From Neurospora crassa OR74A (Eukaryota > Ascomycota > Sordariomycetes > Sordariales > Sordariaceae), in assembly GCF_000182925.2 (NCBI RefSeq), contig NC_026506.1, positions 2,170,001-2,234,000 of the forward strand: DNA of 64,000 nucleotides, in the 5' to 3' direction. The notes below the pieces were generated by a model. That model did no database searches. It saw only the letters and a list, made by a program, of their open reading frames with translations, and had not been told where the DNA came from. A program made the translations under genes and the position numbers. Shown here in pieces: positions 52,782 through 62,267 of this stretch. Numbering within the stretch: the stretch's first letter is position 1; each line of letters begins with the position of its first letter.

Positions 52782-55160
52782 ATGGCAGCTGGCAGCATAA
52801 CCTCTTCCGTAACCTCGACATCCCAAACAATCACCCACGACCCCTCCACACACAACAGCGTCATGGCCGCTACCCTCGCCGCATCGTCGAGCGGCAGCAC
52901 CTCTCCTTCGACAATTGCCAACAACCCCGTCGTCGCCTCCTTCCTCTCGGCCCTGGCCGACGAGTCCAACCGCCACGTCTTCCTGCAGCCGCCCTCGACC
53001 CTTCCCGCCGGATCCCTCCTGCTCGCCAAGGAGACCCTCGACGCGCTCGCCTCGCAGGTCAGTGACCACCAGCAGGCAAAGCTGAAAGAGATCGCGGCCA
53101 CCATCGGTGGAAAGAAGCGCAAGCGTGAGGCTGGCTATGACAAGAATGCCGTGCTCAAGATTCGCAAGCTGCACGTCGACGACGGCTTCGAGACGGAGCA
53201 GATTTGGCAGCAGGCCAAGAAGATCATTGCCAGCGCCACAAAGGAGGCTGGCGATGTGCTGAAGGAGCTGGAGGAGAACGGGATTGTGGGCACCGGCGAG
53301 GAACAAGAGAAGACCATTGAGTTTGGAGAGGATGGGTTTGAGCTTGGTTCTGATGAGGAGGAGGAGGACGATGAGGAGGATGCTGATAGCGAATCTGGTT
53401 CTGGCTCTGAAGGAGAAGAGGATGAGGAGGATGACGAAGAAGAATTAGAAGGAGAAGAGGGCAGCCAGATCGACGACGATGAAGAAATCGAGATCGATGG
53501 CGAAGAGGTTGAATTCTCGGACGAAGATGGAGAAGGAGAGTTTGATGAGGAGGAGGAGGAAGAAGAAGAAGAAGAAGAAGAAGAAGAAGAGGAAGAGGAT
53601 GCGCCAGAACTTGTCGAGGATCCCAACGGCCTCAACGACGGCTTCTTCTCAATAGACGACTTCAACCGGCAGACACAGTTGTGGGAGGACGCGGATGCCC
53701 GTGCGGACCCCAACGTCGATGCCGACAGCGACGACGAACAGCTAGACTGGCACGCCGATCCTTTCGCGACAAAGCCAAAATCAAAGAAGGGCAAGAGCGA
53801 CAAGAAGAAGGACGAAGACCAGGATGAGGACGACGTCGACATGGGCGATGAATCCGAAGACGACGAGGCCCTCGAGGCTGCTGCCGCCGCCCACGCCAAG
53901 AAACTCAAGGGCAAGAAGAACGTGGAGCAGCTCGAGGACGATGGCGACGATCTCGGCCTTACAGATGGTGTTCTCGGTATGGACATGGACCTTACCGCCA
54001 ACGACATTTACTACAAGGACTTCTTCGCGCCACCTCAAAAGAAGAAGACCGGCAACCAAAGGAAAGGAGGCTATTTCCCCAAGAAACTTGAGCAGCCAGA
54101 TGAGGCCGATATGGAGAGAGCCGAGAATGATGTGCGCCGCGATCTCTTCGACGACATCTCGGAGAATGAAGATGAAGATAAGCTCTCGGATCTTGATGCT
54201 GGTGATCCGAGATCTCGCCGGTCCGCCCACGAGCGCAGACAAGCCAAGATTGCCGAGGAGATCCGCAGGCTCGAGTCTGAGCTAGTTGCCAAGCGCGCCT
54301 GGACTCTGTCCGGTGAGGCTTCCGCGCAAGCTCGTCCCATGAACTCGCTCCTGGAGGAAGACCTCGAGTTTGAGCATGTCGGAAAGCCTGTCCCCGTCAT
54401 TACCGAGGAGGTTTCCGAGACGATTGAGGCGCTCATCAAACGCCGCATTCTTGCCAACGAGTTCGACGAGGTTCTCAGGAGACGTCCTGACACCCTCAAT
54501 AACCCCAACAACGCGCGCCGCGGTCTCGTTGAGATCGACGACACCAAGGGCAAGCAGTCTCTCGCCGAGATCTACGAGGAGGAGCACATCAAGAAGGCCA
54601 ACCCGGACGAGTACGTCAGCGCTTCGGACGAGAAGCTCACGCGCGACGAGGCCGAGATCAAGAACATGTGGAAGGACATCTGCGCCAAGCTCGACGCCCT
54701 CAGCAGCTGGCACTACAAGCCTAAACCCGCCGCACCCACCATCAGCGTTGTCACCGACGTCGCCACCGTCGCCATGGAGGACGCCATGCCCACCACGGCC
54801 CAGGGTGTGTCGGGTGGCGAGAGCACGCTCGCGCCCCAGGAGGTGTACGCCCCCGGCAAGGACTCAGTCGAGAAGGGCGAGGTCGTGGCCAAGAGCGGCC
54901 TGCCGATTGCCAAGGAGGAGATGAGCCGCGAGGAGAAGGCTAGGAGACGCAGACGCGAGAAGGAGCGCATCCGCAAGGCCGGCGGCCTGGATGCGAACAA
55001 GAACATCAGCAAGGGTGCCCAGGAACGCAAGGAGACGATGAGCCAGCTCAAGAAGGGCGGTGTCAAGGTTATTAACCGGAAGGGTGAGACGGTTGGGTTG
55101 GATGGCAAGAAGATCGCGGAGCAGAAGGGTCCTACGTCGAGTGGTGCCTTCAAGCTTTAA
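52782..55160 (+). CDS. mpp10: U3 snoRNP protein Mpp10 (SSU processome)
   Basis: A single exon encodes 792 residues. Mpp10 binds Imp3 and Imp4 and the U3 snoRNA in the nucleolus and is needed for 18S rRNA processing. An Ala/Ser/Thr-rich N-terminus leads to VLKIRKLHVDDGFETEQIWQ, then very acidic stretches (a run of about 17 Glu at about residue 258-276). The family core includes GLNDGFFSIDDFNRQTQLW, IYYKDFFAPPQKK, RRSAHERRQAKIAEEIRRLE and EFEHVGKPVPVITEEVSETI, followed by LIKRRILANEFDEVLRRRP, SLAEIYEEEHIKK and a basic C-terminal part. M1 is used as start; M28 at 52863 is an alternative. It has no introns, in contrast to most neighbours. Confidence 0.95.
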   Translation: MAAGSITSSVTSTSQTITHDPSTHNSVMAATLAASSSGSTSPSTIANNPVVASFLSALADESNRHVFLQPPSTLPAGSLLLAKETLDALASQVSDHQQAKLKEIAATIGGKKRKREAGYDKNAVLKIRKLHVDDGFETEQIWQQAKKIIASATKEAGDVLKELEENGIVGTGEEQEKTIEFGEDGFELGSDEEEEDDEEDADSESGSGSEGEEDEEDDEEELEGEEGSQIDDDEEIEIDGEEVEFSDEDGEGEFDEEEEEEEEEEEEEEEEEDAPELVEDPNGLNDGFFSIDDFNRQTQLWEDADARADPNVDADSDDEQLDWHADPFATKPKSKKGKSDKKKDEDQDEDDVDMGDESEDDEALEAAAAAHAKKLKGKKNVEQLEDDGDDLGLTDGVLGMDMDLTANDIYYKDFFAPPQKKKTGNQRKGGYFPKKLEQPDEADMERAENDVRRDLFDDISENEDEDKLSDLDAGDPRSRRSAHERRQAKIAEEIRRLESELVAKRAWTLSGEASAQARPMNSLLEEDLEFEHVGKPVPVITEEVSETIEALIKRRILANEFDEVLRRRPDTLNNPNNARRGLVEIDDTKGKQSLAEIYEEEHIKKANPDEYVSASDEKLTRDEAEIKNMWKDICAKLDALSSWHYKPKPAAPTISVVTDVATVAMEDAMPTTAQGVSGGESTLAPQEVYAPGKDSVEKGEVVAKSGLPIAKEEMSREEKARRRRREKERIRKAGGLDANKNISKGAQERKETMSQLKKGGVKVINRKGETVGLDGKKIAEQKGPTSSGAFKL

Positions 55161-55698
55161 AGGTCGGGTTGTTAGACGAGGGATAGACGTAGGAAGAAGA
55201 TGGATGATACCCTGATGGGTTGGACGGGTGGGCAGTCTTGGCTAAGGGCGATCTGTAAAGGTCTTTTTCTTTTGTATGGAATAGGTACATAATTGGGAGT
55301 TCAAAAACTATGCATGAGTTTGTTTTTCATCGGCCGTCAGCCGGTATACAATGCTCAACTGTTCACGTTCAACATTGTCGAAGATGATTCTTGTGTGCCT
55401 AATATTATGGAGTCAGTACAACAACTAATCCTGGCCCTCTCCAACCTCATTGCTCTGTTTCCCCTCATGCTTTCCTTCTGTTACCCGTCACTATTCTCCG
55501 TGTGATCTTTCCTCCAATTCAGCCCAGATCATAGCGACTCATAACTTGGTACCTACCTCTACCTCCACAGGTCTACAAAGTGAAAAAATGCAAAATCAGT
55601 CTAGCTATCCACCCTCAGCCAAATTGGTAACTCTCCATTTTCATTACATCTTATTAGTATTTGGGATTGCCTACCCCTACTACTAGCTTGCCCTTTAT

Positions 55699-55699
<1 letters not shown>
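55161..55699. other. mpp10 3' flank
   Basis: 539 bp of 3' flanking sequence before the poly(A) tract. No exon is supported. Confidence 0.4.
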
Positions 55700-55771
<72 letters not shown>

Positions 55772-55825
55772 GAAAAAAAATAAAAGGAAAAAAAAAGAAA
55801 CAAAAAAAAAGGAAAAAGGAAAAAG
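55700..55825. repeat. A58 homopolymer and A/G-rich tract
   Basis: Fifty-eight A residues (55700-55757) are followed by about 68 bp of almost pure A/G. It is the longest homopolymer in the window. No retroposed body or flanking duplication was seen. Confidence 0.85.
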
Positions 55826-55886
55826 TTCCCTCTACCTTGTTCAAGGCTATCTGTACCCCGGACCTCAGGTTTTGGTTGATTAAGAA

Positions 55887-55970
55887 GAAGTGAAGAGAGA
55901 AGTGAAGAGAGAAGTGAAGAGAGAAGTGAAGAGAGAAGTGAAGAGAGAAGTGAAGAGAGAAGTGAAAAGG
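55887..55970. repeat. 12-bp minisatellite, seven units
   Basis: Seven tandem copies of GAAGTGAAGAGA, six of them identical and the last ending in AAAAGG. The sequence is purine-only except for one T per unit. It lies between the convergent mpp10 and nuo19.3 genes. Confidence 0.9.
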
Positions 55971-56837
55971 GGATAACCCGAGGCTGAAGAGACCATGAAG
56001 AGACAGTTAAGCATGTTGTACACTACCTCTTATTCTGTTTGAAACCGTCTTCTTCGTCCGCCCTAATAAGACCTAGTGCCAGACGAACTGTCCAGACTAT
56101 GTTTGGTATCATTCTACATCCATCATCCGCGTCCACCTCTGCAATCCACCACTGGCTTCTTGATATAGTTTGTTCATTTTTGGATTTATGAGCATGTACC
56201 CAAAATTGAAGGGGTAATCACATAGATATACTAGTTCTGGGGAACAGCTCGTGAGCCATTGACTTCTCGAAGACGGTCCGGAGATGTGAATACATACCCA
56301 TATACGACAGACCATTTGCAGTCCCCTCTCGATCACGATGACTTGTTTGGGAGGGCCAAGGACATATGTGTTTCGAAAATCTCTCCTTGTTTTCATAGCA
56401 AGGATTGGCTACTTGAGTCTCTTATGAGGACTTTACAGTCGAACAATGGGTCGTTTTCTGGCCCTCGTCTCACTTGCCAACTGACTCGAGCATATACAGC
56501 AAAAGTACACAGTCACACGTCTTGAAGCAAAACAAAGTACAACTGGCCGACACTTTTCCAGCTCATGATGAGCTTTGAACGGATAAGGGAGAAAAAGCAA
56601 GACGCAAACTCTGAGCATAATACATCTTGTCTAATTTCCACTGAAGTTCCTTCTTGTGAGCCGTTGTTCTCGAGCTCTTCCGTTCGTCCATGAAATCTAA
56701 CCGTGCTGTCTTTCCGGTTTTTACCACCACTCAATCTTCTTCTTTCATCGATCCTTTCTTGGCGCTACCACTCACCCCAAAGTCTAACCCCCCTCCCATG
56801 ACCACGACAAGCAAGTGCCAAGCAGTAGTAACGCTCT
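55971..56837. other. Intergenic: nuo19.3 3' flank
   Basis: 867 bp after the minisatellite without a supported exon; it is the 3' flank of the complex I gene. Confidence 0.4.
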
Positions 56838-57776
56838 CTACTTGCGATACCACATCCTCGTAATCTTCGTATTCCGCATCTTCCTCTGCAACTGGAAAAT
56901 GCCATACATGAGCGCTTCACTAGTAGGCGGGCACCCCGGGACGTAGATGTCAACAGGGACAATCCGGTCGCAGCCGCGCACGACGCTGTACGAGTAGTGG
57001 TAGTAGCCGCCGCCGTTGGCGCACGAGCCCATGCTGATGACCCAACGCGGATCGGGCATCTGGTCGTACACCTGGCGCAGGGCGGGCGCCATCTTGTTGG
57101 TCAGGGTGCCCGCCACAATCATGACGTCCGACTGGCGGGGCGAGGCACGGAAGATGATGCCCAAACGATCTTGATCGTACCGCGGGGTTGAGAGGTGCAT
57201 CATCTCGACGGCACAGCAGGCGAGGCCGAAGGTCATGGGCCAGAGAGAGGATTGGCGGGCCCAGTTGACGATGCTGTCGAGGGTTGTGCTATATTTGAAT
57301 GTGTGTTAGTGGCATGTCCTTGTTGCTTGTGTTGTTGTGGAGAGGGCATAGGGGATATATCCTTGTCCGGATGTCAAGAGCGGATGTGGAGTTCGTGGAG
57401 CCCTCGGAACGTGTAACGTACAGAGCATATTGAACGGCGCCCTTGGTGCCCTCCTGGCTGGGAAGAGGAACCTCTCTGCGCTCGCGCCTGGCGATGCCGT
57501 GCTGTGCGCCCGCCGGGGCGACGGCACCCGTGGCGTCCTTGCGGGAGGACGAGGAGATGGAAGCGACAGCGGCCGCACGGAAGGGAACGATTTGGGCAGT
57601 CGGCCGGGCTGTGGATAGTTGGTTTATCGTCAGCTGGAGTTCGTCGCCGTGGGGATTTCGTGATGGAGCTGTCGAATGACTCGCGCGCTGACTCTCCGTC
57701 GCATTCAGAAAACAAAACACAGGCATCACCCACCTCTAAGAGCCATCGAGGCGCCTGTCCTCACAGAAGACATCAT
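56838..57776 (-). CDS. nuo19.3: NADH:ubiquinone oxidoreductase PSST/20 kDa subunit (NDUFS7, 19.3 kDa)
   Basis: Three exons (57776-57734, 57608-57422, 57288-56838) give 226 residues. This mitochondrial complex I subunit holds iron-sulfur cluster N2, the last centre before ubiquinone. An Arg/Ala/Ser-rich import presequence (about 1-45) precedes the conserved body. Cluster ligands are visible: the tandem Cys pair in [10 protein letters not shown], the Cys of [18 protein letters not shown] and the Cys of [35 protein letters not shown] is created by splicing exon 2 to exon 3. Introns are 125 and 133 bp. A second ATG directly follows the first (57773). Confidence 0.95.
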
Positions 57777-59125
57777 GTTGAAAATATCAATTGTCGCAAA
57801 AGGAGCGAGGTCTAGGTACCTGGGGAAAGGAGCGAGGGCGAAGAGGGTCCGGAACGGGGCTCGCAATGATAGTATCGACGTCGTCCCACCCAGTCTGCGG
57901 TTACACAGCGAGCCTCCGACTCCCCTCAGCGACGGGACTTCAGTTAGTTACAGTGATGCTGCGGCTTAGCCAAGTTATCCCGAGCATTTGCCTCCATAAA
58001 GTGACCCACTTTGTGGCGTCGAATAAGGCTGGGGATTTGAGGATTGAAAAGAGCTAGCTTTCCATTGGTCAAGGCATGTTTTCTTCCTGGGGAAGTTGGA
58101 GCAACAGGGAAGCTCAAGGGACTTCTGGGAAGGACTCCTACTCCTCCCCTCCCGCGCTGGATGACCATGTCGTTTGAAATCCGTGCATCTCGAATTCTCG
58201 CGGTAATCTGCATTGAGCGCAGTGCATCTGATGTATTTTGCCAAATCTTGATGAGGTCATCTTCACCCTGAAGTGTTGGTAGGGAGATACGCCTATCACC
58301 GTCCTTGGGTTCCTGATTGAGACTAAAAGCAGTCAATGCCATCCCTGTCTCAATATTTTGTCTAAATACGCTAAGGAGTGCCAAGATGTGGTGATAGCTT
58401 CATCTGCATCTATATAGCTTCCTGCAGAGGACCATAACGATATTGATCGCAGCACCCACTGACAATGAAACACAACCAAGAAACAGAAAAAGTAAAAAAA
58501 AAAAAGTAAAAAAAAGAGAGAGGACAAGAGCTGGAATCGAACGGCTGACGTCACGTTCAACTGGAAGGGAGTAGAAGAGCCCTATTTTGCATAGCCGGAA
58601 GACGCCAGCTTACAGTGCTTCCAGGGAGGTTCTCCCCCGCCATTTAGGTCCCCGTTGGGTCACCTACGGCGGCGAGGGCCCCCCCCCCAGCATGTGGTGC
58701 ACTACCCTCCTTGTGCAAAGAGAGCTCAGCGCACCACGCCGCTCGACCACGCAGCCACTTGTCAGTTGGTTGAGTACTTATCACCTTGGGGTCCTTTATG
58801 AAGCCCAAGCTGAGGTCGCGCGTGCATGCATTTTGGGGTTTGAAGACAAGTGGTATTTCCATAGCCTCAGTGGTCAAAGAGCTGCTGCAATCTATCGACA
58901 ACATGCCAAACGATACAGAAAACGCGCGCCAACACCTTTCTCCTGGTTTTCCCTCCCGCCCAATAACGCCTGCGAACAACAATCTGGTCGTGATATCGCG
59001 TCAGCCTAGTTAAGAAAAAAAAAAAAAAGAAGAGAAAAAGAGGGATACCAGCTGTCTTTAAAGGATCCCAGGTATAGTCGCAAAACAAAAGGCCCCCAGC
59101 TGGCCATCATCTGTCCGGCTAAGAC
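57777..59125. other. Intergenic: nuo19.3 promoter and tbg 3' flank
   Basis: 1.35 kb between tandem minus-strand genes. A 146-codon frame at 57944-58384 (-) has no ATG near its start (TTG) and no motif. A tRNA-like T-loop on the minus strand near 58527-58541 is followed by T runs but cannot fold into a tRNA. Neither was called. Confidence 0.4.
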
Positions 59126-60726
59126 TCAAGCCATTCTCTTGTCCGTGTCAGCCGACGCGTTTTCGCCAAGCTCGGGGTTGAGATAATTGGCGTCTTCGGC
59201 AGCCTCGTAATCGGCAATAAGGTCCATGACGACCTCCCTGGCTTCGTCAAACTCGTTGAGGTTTTCAGAAAACGGCGCCGTCTTTTTGTAGGCTTCCATA
59301 AAGGCGTTGCGCTTCCGCATGCCATCGTACTGCCTAACGATACGCTTGAAGAGCTGTGTGAAGAAATGTCAGTTTGATCATCTATCTAGCCAACACAGCA
59401 GCAGTTGACATACCGTAGCAATACTAGTATGGTTTGCCAACATCAAACCACTGACACGATGTGCCATAGTCACGTAGGGACTCCTCTTGGTCAGTGCCAC
59501 CTGGATGCTAGCGGGACCCCAAGGAATGAATGTAGCAAGACGACGTTCCCTAATACGGAGCAGACTCTTGTGCACATCGGTTGGGTCCACGTCGCCCTGG
59601 ATGACGTTCAGGATGGAAATGTAGCAGCTCTTCTTGCCGGGTACAGTAGACACCATGCGATTCTTGGGCTGCAGCAATCGTCTCATGACGTCGAGAACCG
59701 TCGTTTTGCGCACCGTCTTTGCCTGCTCTACCTGGTCGCCAGTGAAGGGCGTGTACGACGTCATCAAGAAGTGGCATCGAGGAGTCGGAATCAAGGACGC
59801 GAGAATGCTGACCAGGTCGTTGTGCATGTAGCCGGGGTATCGAAGGGTGGTTGTGCTGGCGGACATGACGGTCGATACGAGCTGATTCGTCTGTTGGAAG
59901 GATGGCTCTTGTACGTGTAGTCTGTCGGCGGCAATGTGTGACAAGGCGCCGTTGTCAAGCACCACTACCGAGTCGGCGTTTTGCGTTAACCTCCTCATGG
60001 CAAGTAAACTGTTGTAGGGGTGCACGACAACATCGCCGGCGCTGGTCGTGTCGGGAAATACCGAATATGTCTGGATGATCTTCTTGGGGAAGCGGTCGTT
60101 CAGTCGCTCGAGTAGGAAAGAACCCAGGCCTGATCCTGTGCCGCCGGCGATGGAGTGTAACATCATGAAGCCCTCGAGGGAGTCGCTGCCGTCGGCTTCG
60201 CGCTCAATCATCTCCATGATCTCCTCATGTACCTGCTCGCCTGTTTGGTAACCATCACCCCAGTTGTTACCCGCACCAAGTCCGCTCTTGCCCACGTAGA
60301 AGTTTTCTGGGTTGTATATGTTCCGGTATGGTCCGGTCTGGATGGTATTGATGACTCTGGGTTCGAGATCGATCAGGATGGACCGGGGAATGTATCGCGT
60401 ATCGTCGCTCTGGTAAAAGAAGACATCTTTACGGTCGCCGCCTTCGGTCGCAAAGTCCTCGATGGTTCCGTCCTGGCTGATGCCATGCTCCAGACAAAGC
60501 TGCTGCCAGAACTGGCTTCCGACTTGAGAATGTTAGCAGAAACTGCGCGTCCAGCTGCCGGATGTCGAGGCGCAAGACTGGGTGAAGGTCGACTGCCTCC
60601 TCGTCGGGTTGAATTGGGCACTCACTGCTGTTGCCGCACTGGCCGGCCTGGATGGTTATTATTTCTCTGTTTGCCGGTTAGTCACGATATGTTGGGTGCT
60701 GGGATGAGGGACGCGTACCTGGGCAT
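59126..60726 (-). CDS. tbg: Gamma-tubulin
   Basis: Four exons (60726-60719, 60666-60626, 60522-59414, 59353-59126) encode 461 residues. Gamma-tubulin nucleates microtubules at spindle pole bodies as part of the gamma-tubulin complex. The first coding exon is only 8 nt (ATG CCC AG), and splicing then gives [40 protein letters not shown] and the GTP-binding loop [10 protein letters not shown] are intact, and [10 protein letters not shown] and [17 protein letters not shown] match gamma rather than beta tubulin. The C-terminal tail is longer than in animals ([12 protein letters not shown]). Introns are 52, 103 and 60 bp. Confidence 0.96.
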
Positions 60727-61631
60727 GGTGGTGGCATTAACGAGGCGCGAGACCTCCAGGCGGAAATTGTTGCAATTGGGACAAAAGCGGAGGGAACATC
60801 GGTAAACATATGGAAGGACGTCAGCAGAGCACGCCCGGTAGTTCCCCACATTGGATTGCAGCACGTTGCCCACCACTACTACGCTAAGATTCCCGCGTCG
60901 ACGCGACAGAAACGGGAGGAGATGGAACCCAGGTAGCTGCCGTGCCCCTGCGAACGCTACAAGGGACGGGAAATCACCAAACGCTACCTACCTCTACCTA
61001 CAGTGACGCCCGCTGTCAGCTGCTAGCAGCATGATCGGAGAGGGGCACCTAACCTGGGCCGGTAGAGGTACCTCTCTCTACCAGAGACATCCAATGATCC
61101 ATCGTCTCCATCCACCTATCTCGTGGCTGGCTCCCGTCGGCTGGATCTAGCAGTTCCAGGACCCGGGATTGCTAACCCTGTCGGGTATAGCTTCTGTAAT
61201 TCGTTAAGGGCCGTCCATGCCTGCATGTCCAAGCACCCCAACCTAAAATGACAAAACCCCATTTTCCAGCAGGGCAGTCCAGGTGCGACGGGGGGCTCCT
61301 TCAGCGCCTTTCCACTTGGTTACTGTAGCGGAGCATTGCGCTACCTAGGTAAGTACCTTGCAACGTGACGGGACGGGATCCTTCGTCTCACCACTTTGAC
61401 AAACACCCGACACACGCAGGCAGGCGTCTTGCACGTTTTACCCCTCCACATGACGGGGAACGTTGACGTAGAAGAAAGGTGACGGTCAAGAGATCAGGCA
61501 GAACTCTGAGGTGGAGAGAGTAGTTGACCGAATAATGAAAAAAACAAATTATTCCAGGTTGCTCTTGGTTCTCTCATTCCAACCTTACTACGCAGGTACA
61601 ACGGACAGTTACCGTACCGGACGATACAGGT

Positions 61632-61667
61632 AGTAACAGTAACAGTAACAGTAACAGTAACAGACGG
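61632..61667. repeat. (AGTAAC)6 microsatellite
   Basis: Six perfect AGTAAC units lie in the intergenic region between gamma-tubulin and pld1. Confidence 0.85.
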
Positions 61668-62115
61668 GCGCGGCCAATAAACAACAACTTCCAAGTTTGA
61701 CCTCTCTCCTGCCCCTTTTCGCGTCTACCTTTTCCTTGTACGGGGATGCCCGCTGTGTACTAGTAAGTAGAGTACTACTACTCTAACAGTTTACACCTTG
61801 CTTCAATCTCCAACGTCACCTCATCTTGCTTTCTCTACACTACTTCGACCTCCCCCTAAAACCGACTGTATCTGCGAACTTCCACCTTGGGAGGTACTTC
61901 ATACTGTTCAAGGTAGCCACGCCACCGTCTCCATCTTCTTTCACCGACCTTGTTGGCCCGATTGGAACCACTCTGCCGCTCTTTTCCCGGTCGTTGGCTC
62001 GTTCCGATTAGCAATTCCCATTATTCAAAAAGTTGACCGCCGTCTTCGAGCCCCTGGAGAGTCAACCCGCTTTCCACGAGCGTGACCATTTCTACCGTTA
62101 CTTGTGAGCCGCGGC

Positions 62116-62235
62116 ATGTTTCGCTACCGAGGATCCTACCCCTTCTTCTCTCAAGATACTGTCCACATCTCCCAGCATCAAGGACAACAACAGCAACAGC
62201 AACAGCAACAGCATACTTCACCAGTCCCCCGGTAG
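62116..62235 (+). CDS. Upstream open reading frame in the pld1 leader
   Basis: An ATG-started frame of 39 codons plus stop ends 32 bp before the pld1 ATG and is in another frame. The peptide begins MFRYRGSYPFFSQ, has a Gln-rich stretch ([10 protein letters not shown]) and ends HTSPVPR. If the leader is transcribed from further upstream, ribosomes would meet it first, so it could lower pld1 translation. Whether it is translated cannot be told from sequence. Confidence 0.4.
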   Translation: MFRYRGSYPFFSQDTVHISQHQGQQQQQQQQQHTSPVPR

Positions 62236-62267
62236 GCTGACCAACCGTCAACCGCCCATCGTCTGCC

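Larger units (their letters stand above)
60727..62267. promoter_or_regulatory. Divergent promoter region tbg / pld1
   Basis: 1.5 kb between divergent ATGs. It contains an (AGTAAC)6 hexanucleotide repeat at 61632-61667, a dense CT-rich leader on the pld1 side, and a short upstream open frame (62116-62235). Words such as TACCTACCT near 60982-61001 recur across this genome's promoters, but no factor can be assigned. Confidence 0.5.

Noticed and set aside
53135-54007. 290-codon Ser-rich frame antisense to mpp10
   Set aside because: It arises from reading GAA/GAG runs backwards as serine codons; no motif.
57944-58384. 146-codon open frame on the minus strand upstream of nuo19.3
   Set aside because: It opens with TTG, not ATG; the first ATG is internal. 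It has no recognisable domain and lies in the promoter region of nuo19.3. Most likely a chance frame.
58527-58541. tRNA-like T-loop (TTCGATTCC on the minus strand) followed by T runs
   Set aside because: The five bases on each side of the loop do not pair, and no acceptor stem, D arm or anticodon arm could be built.
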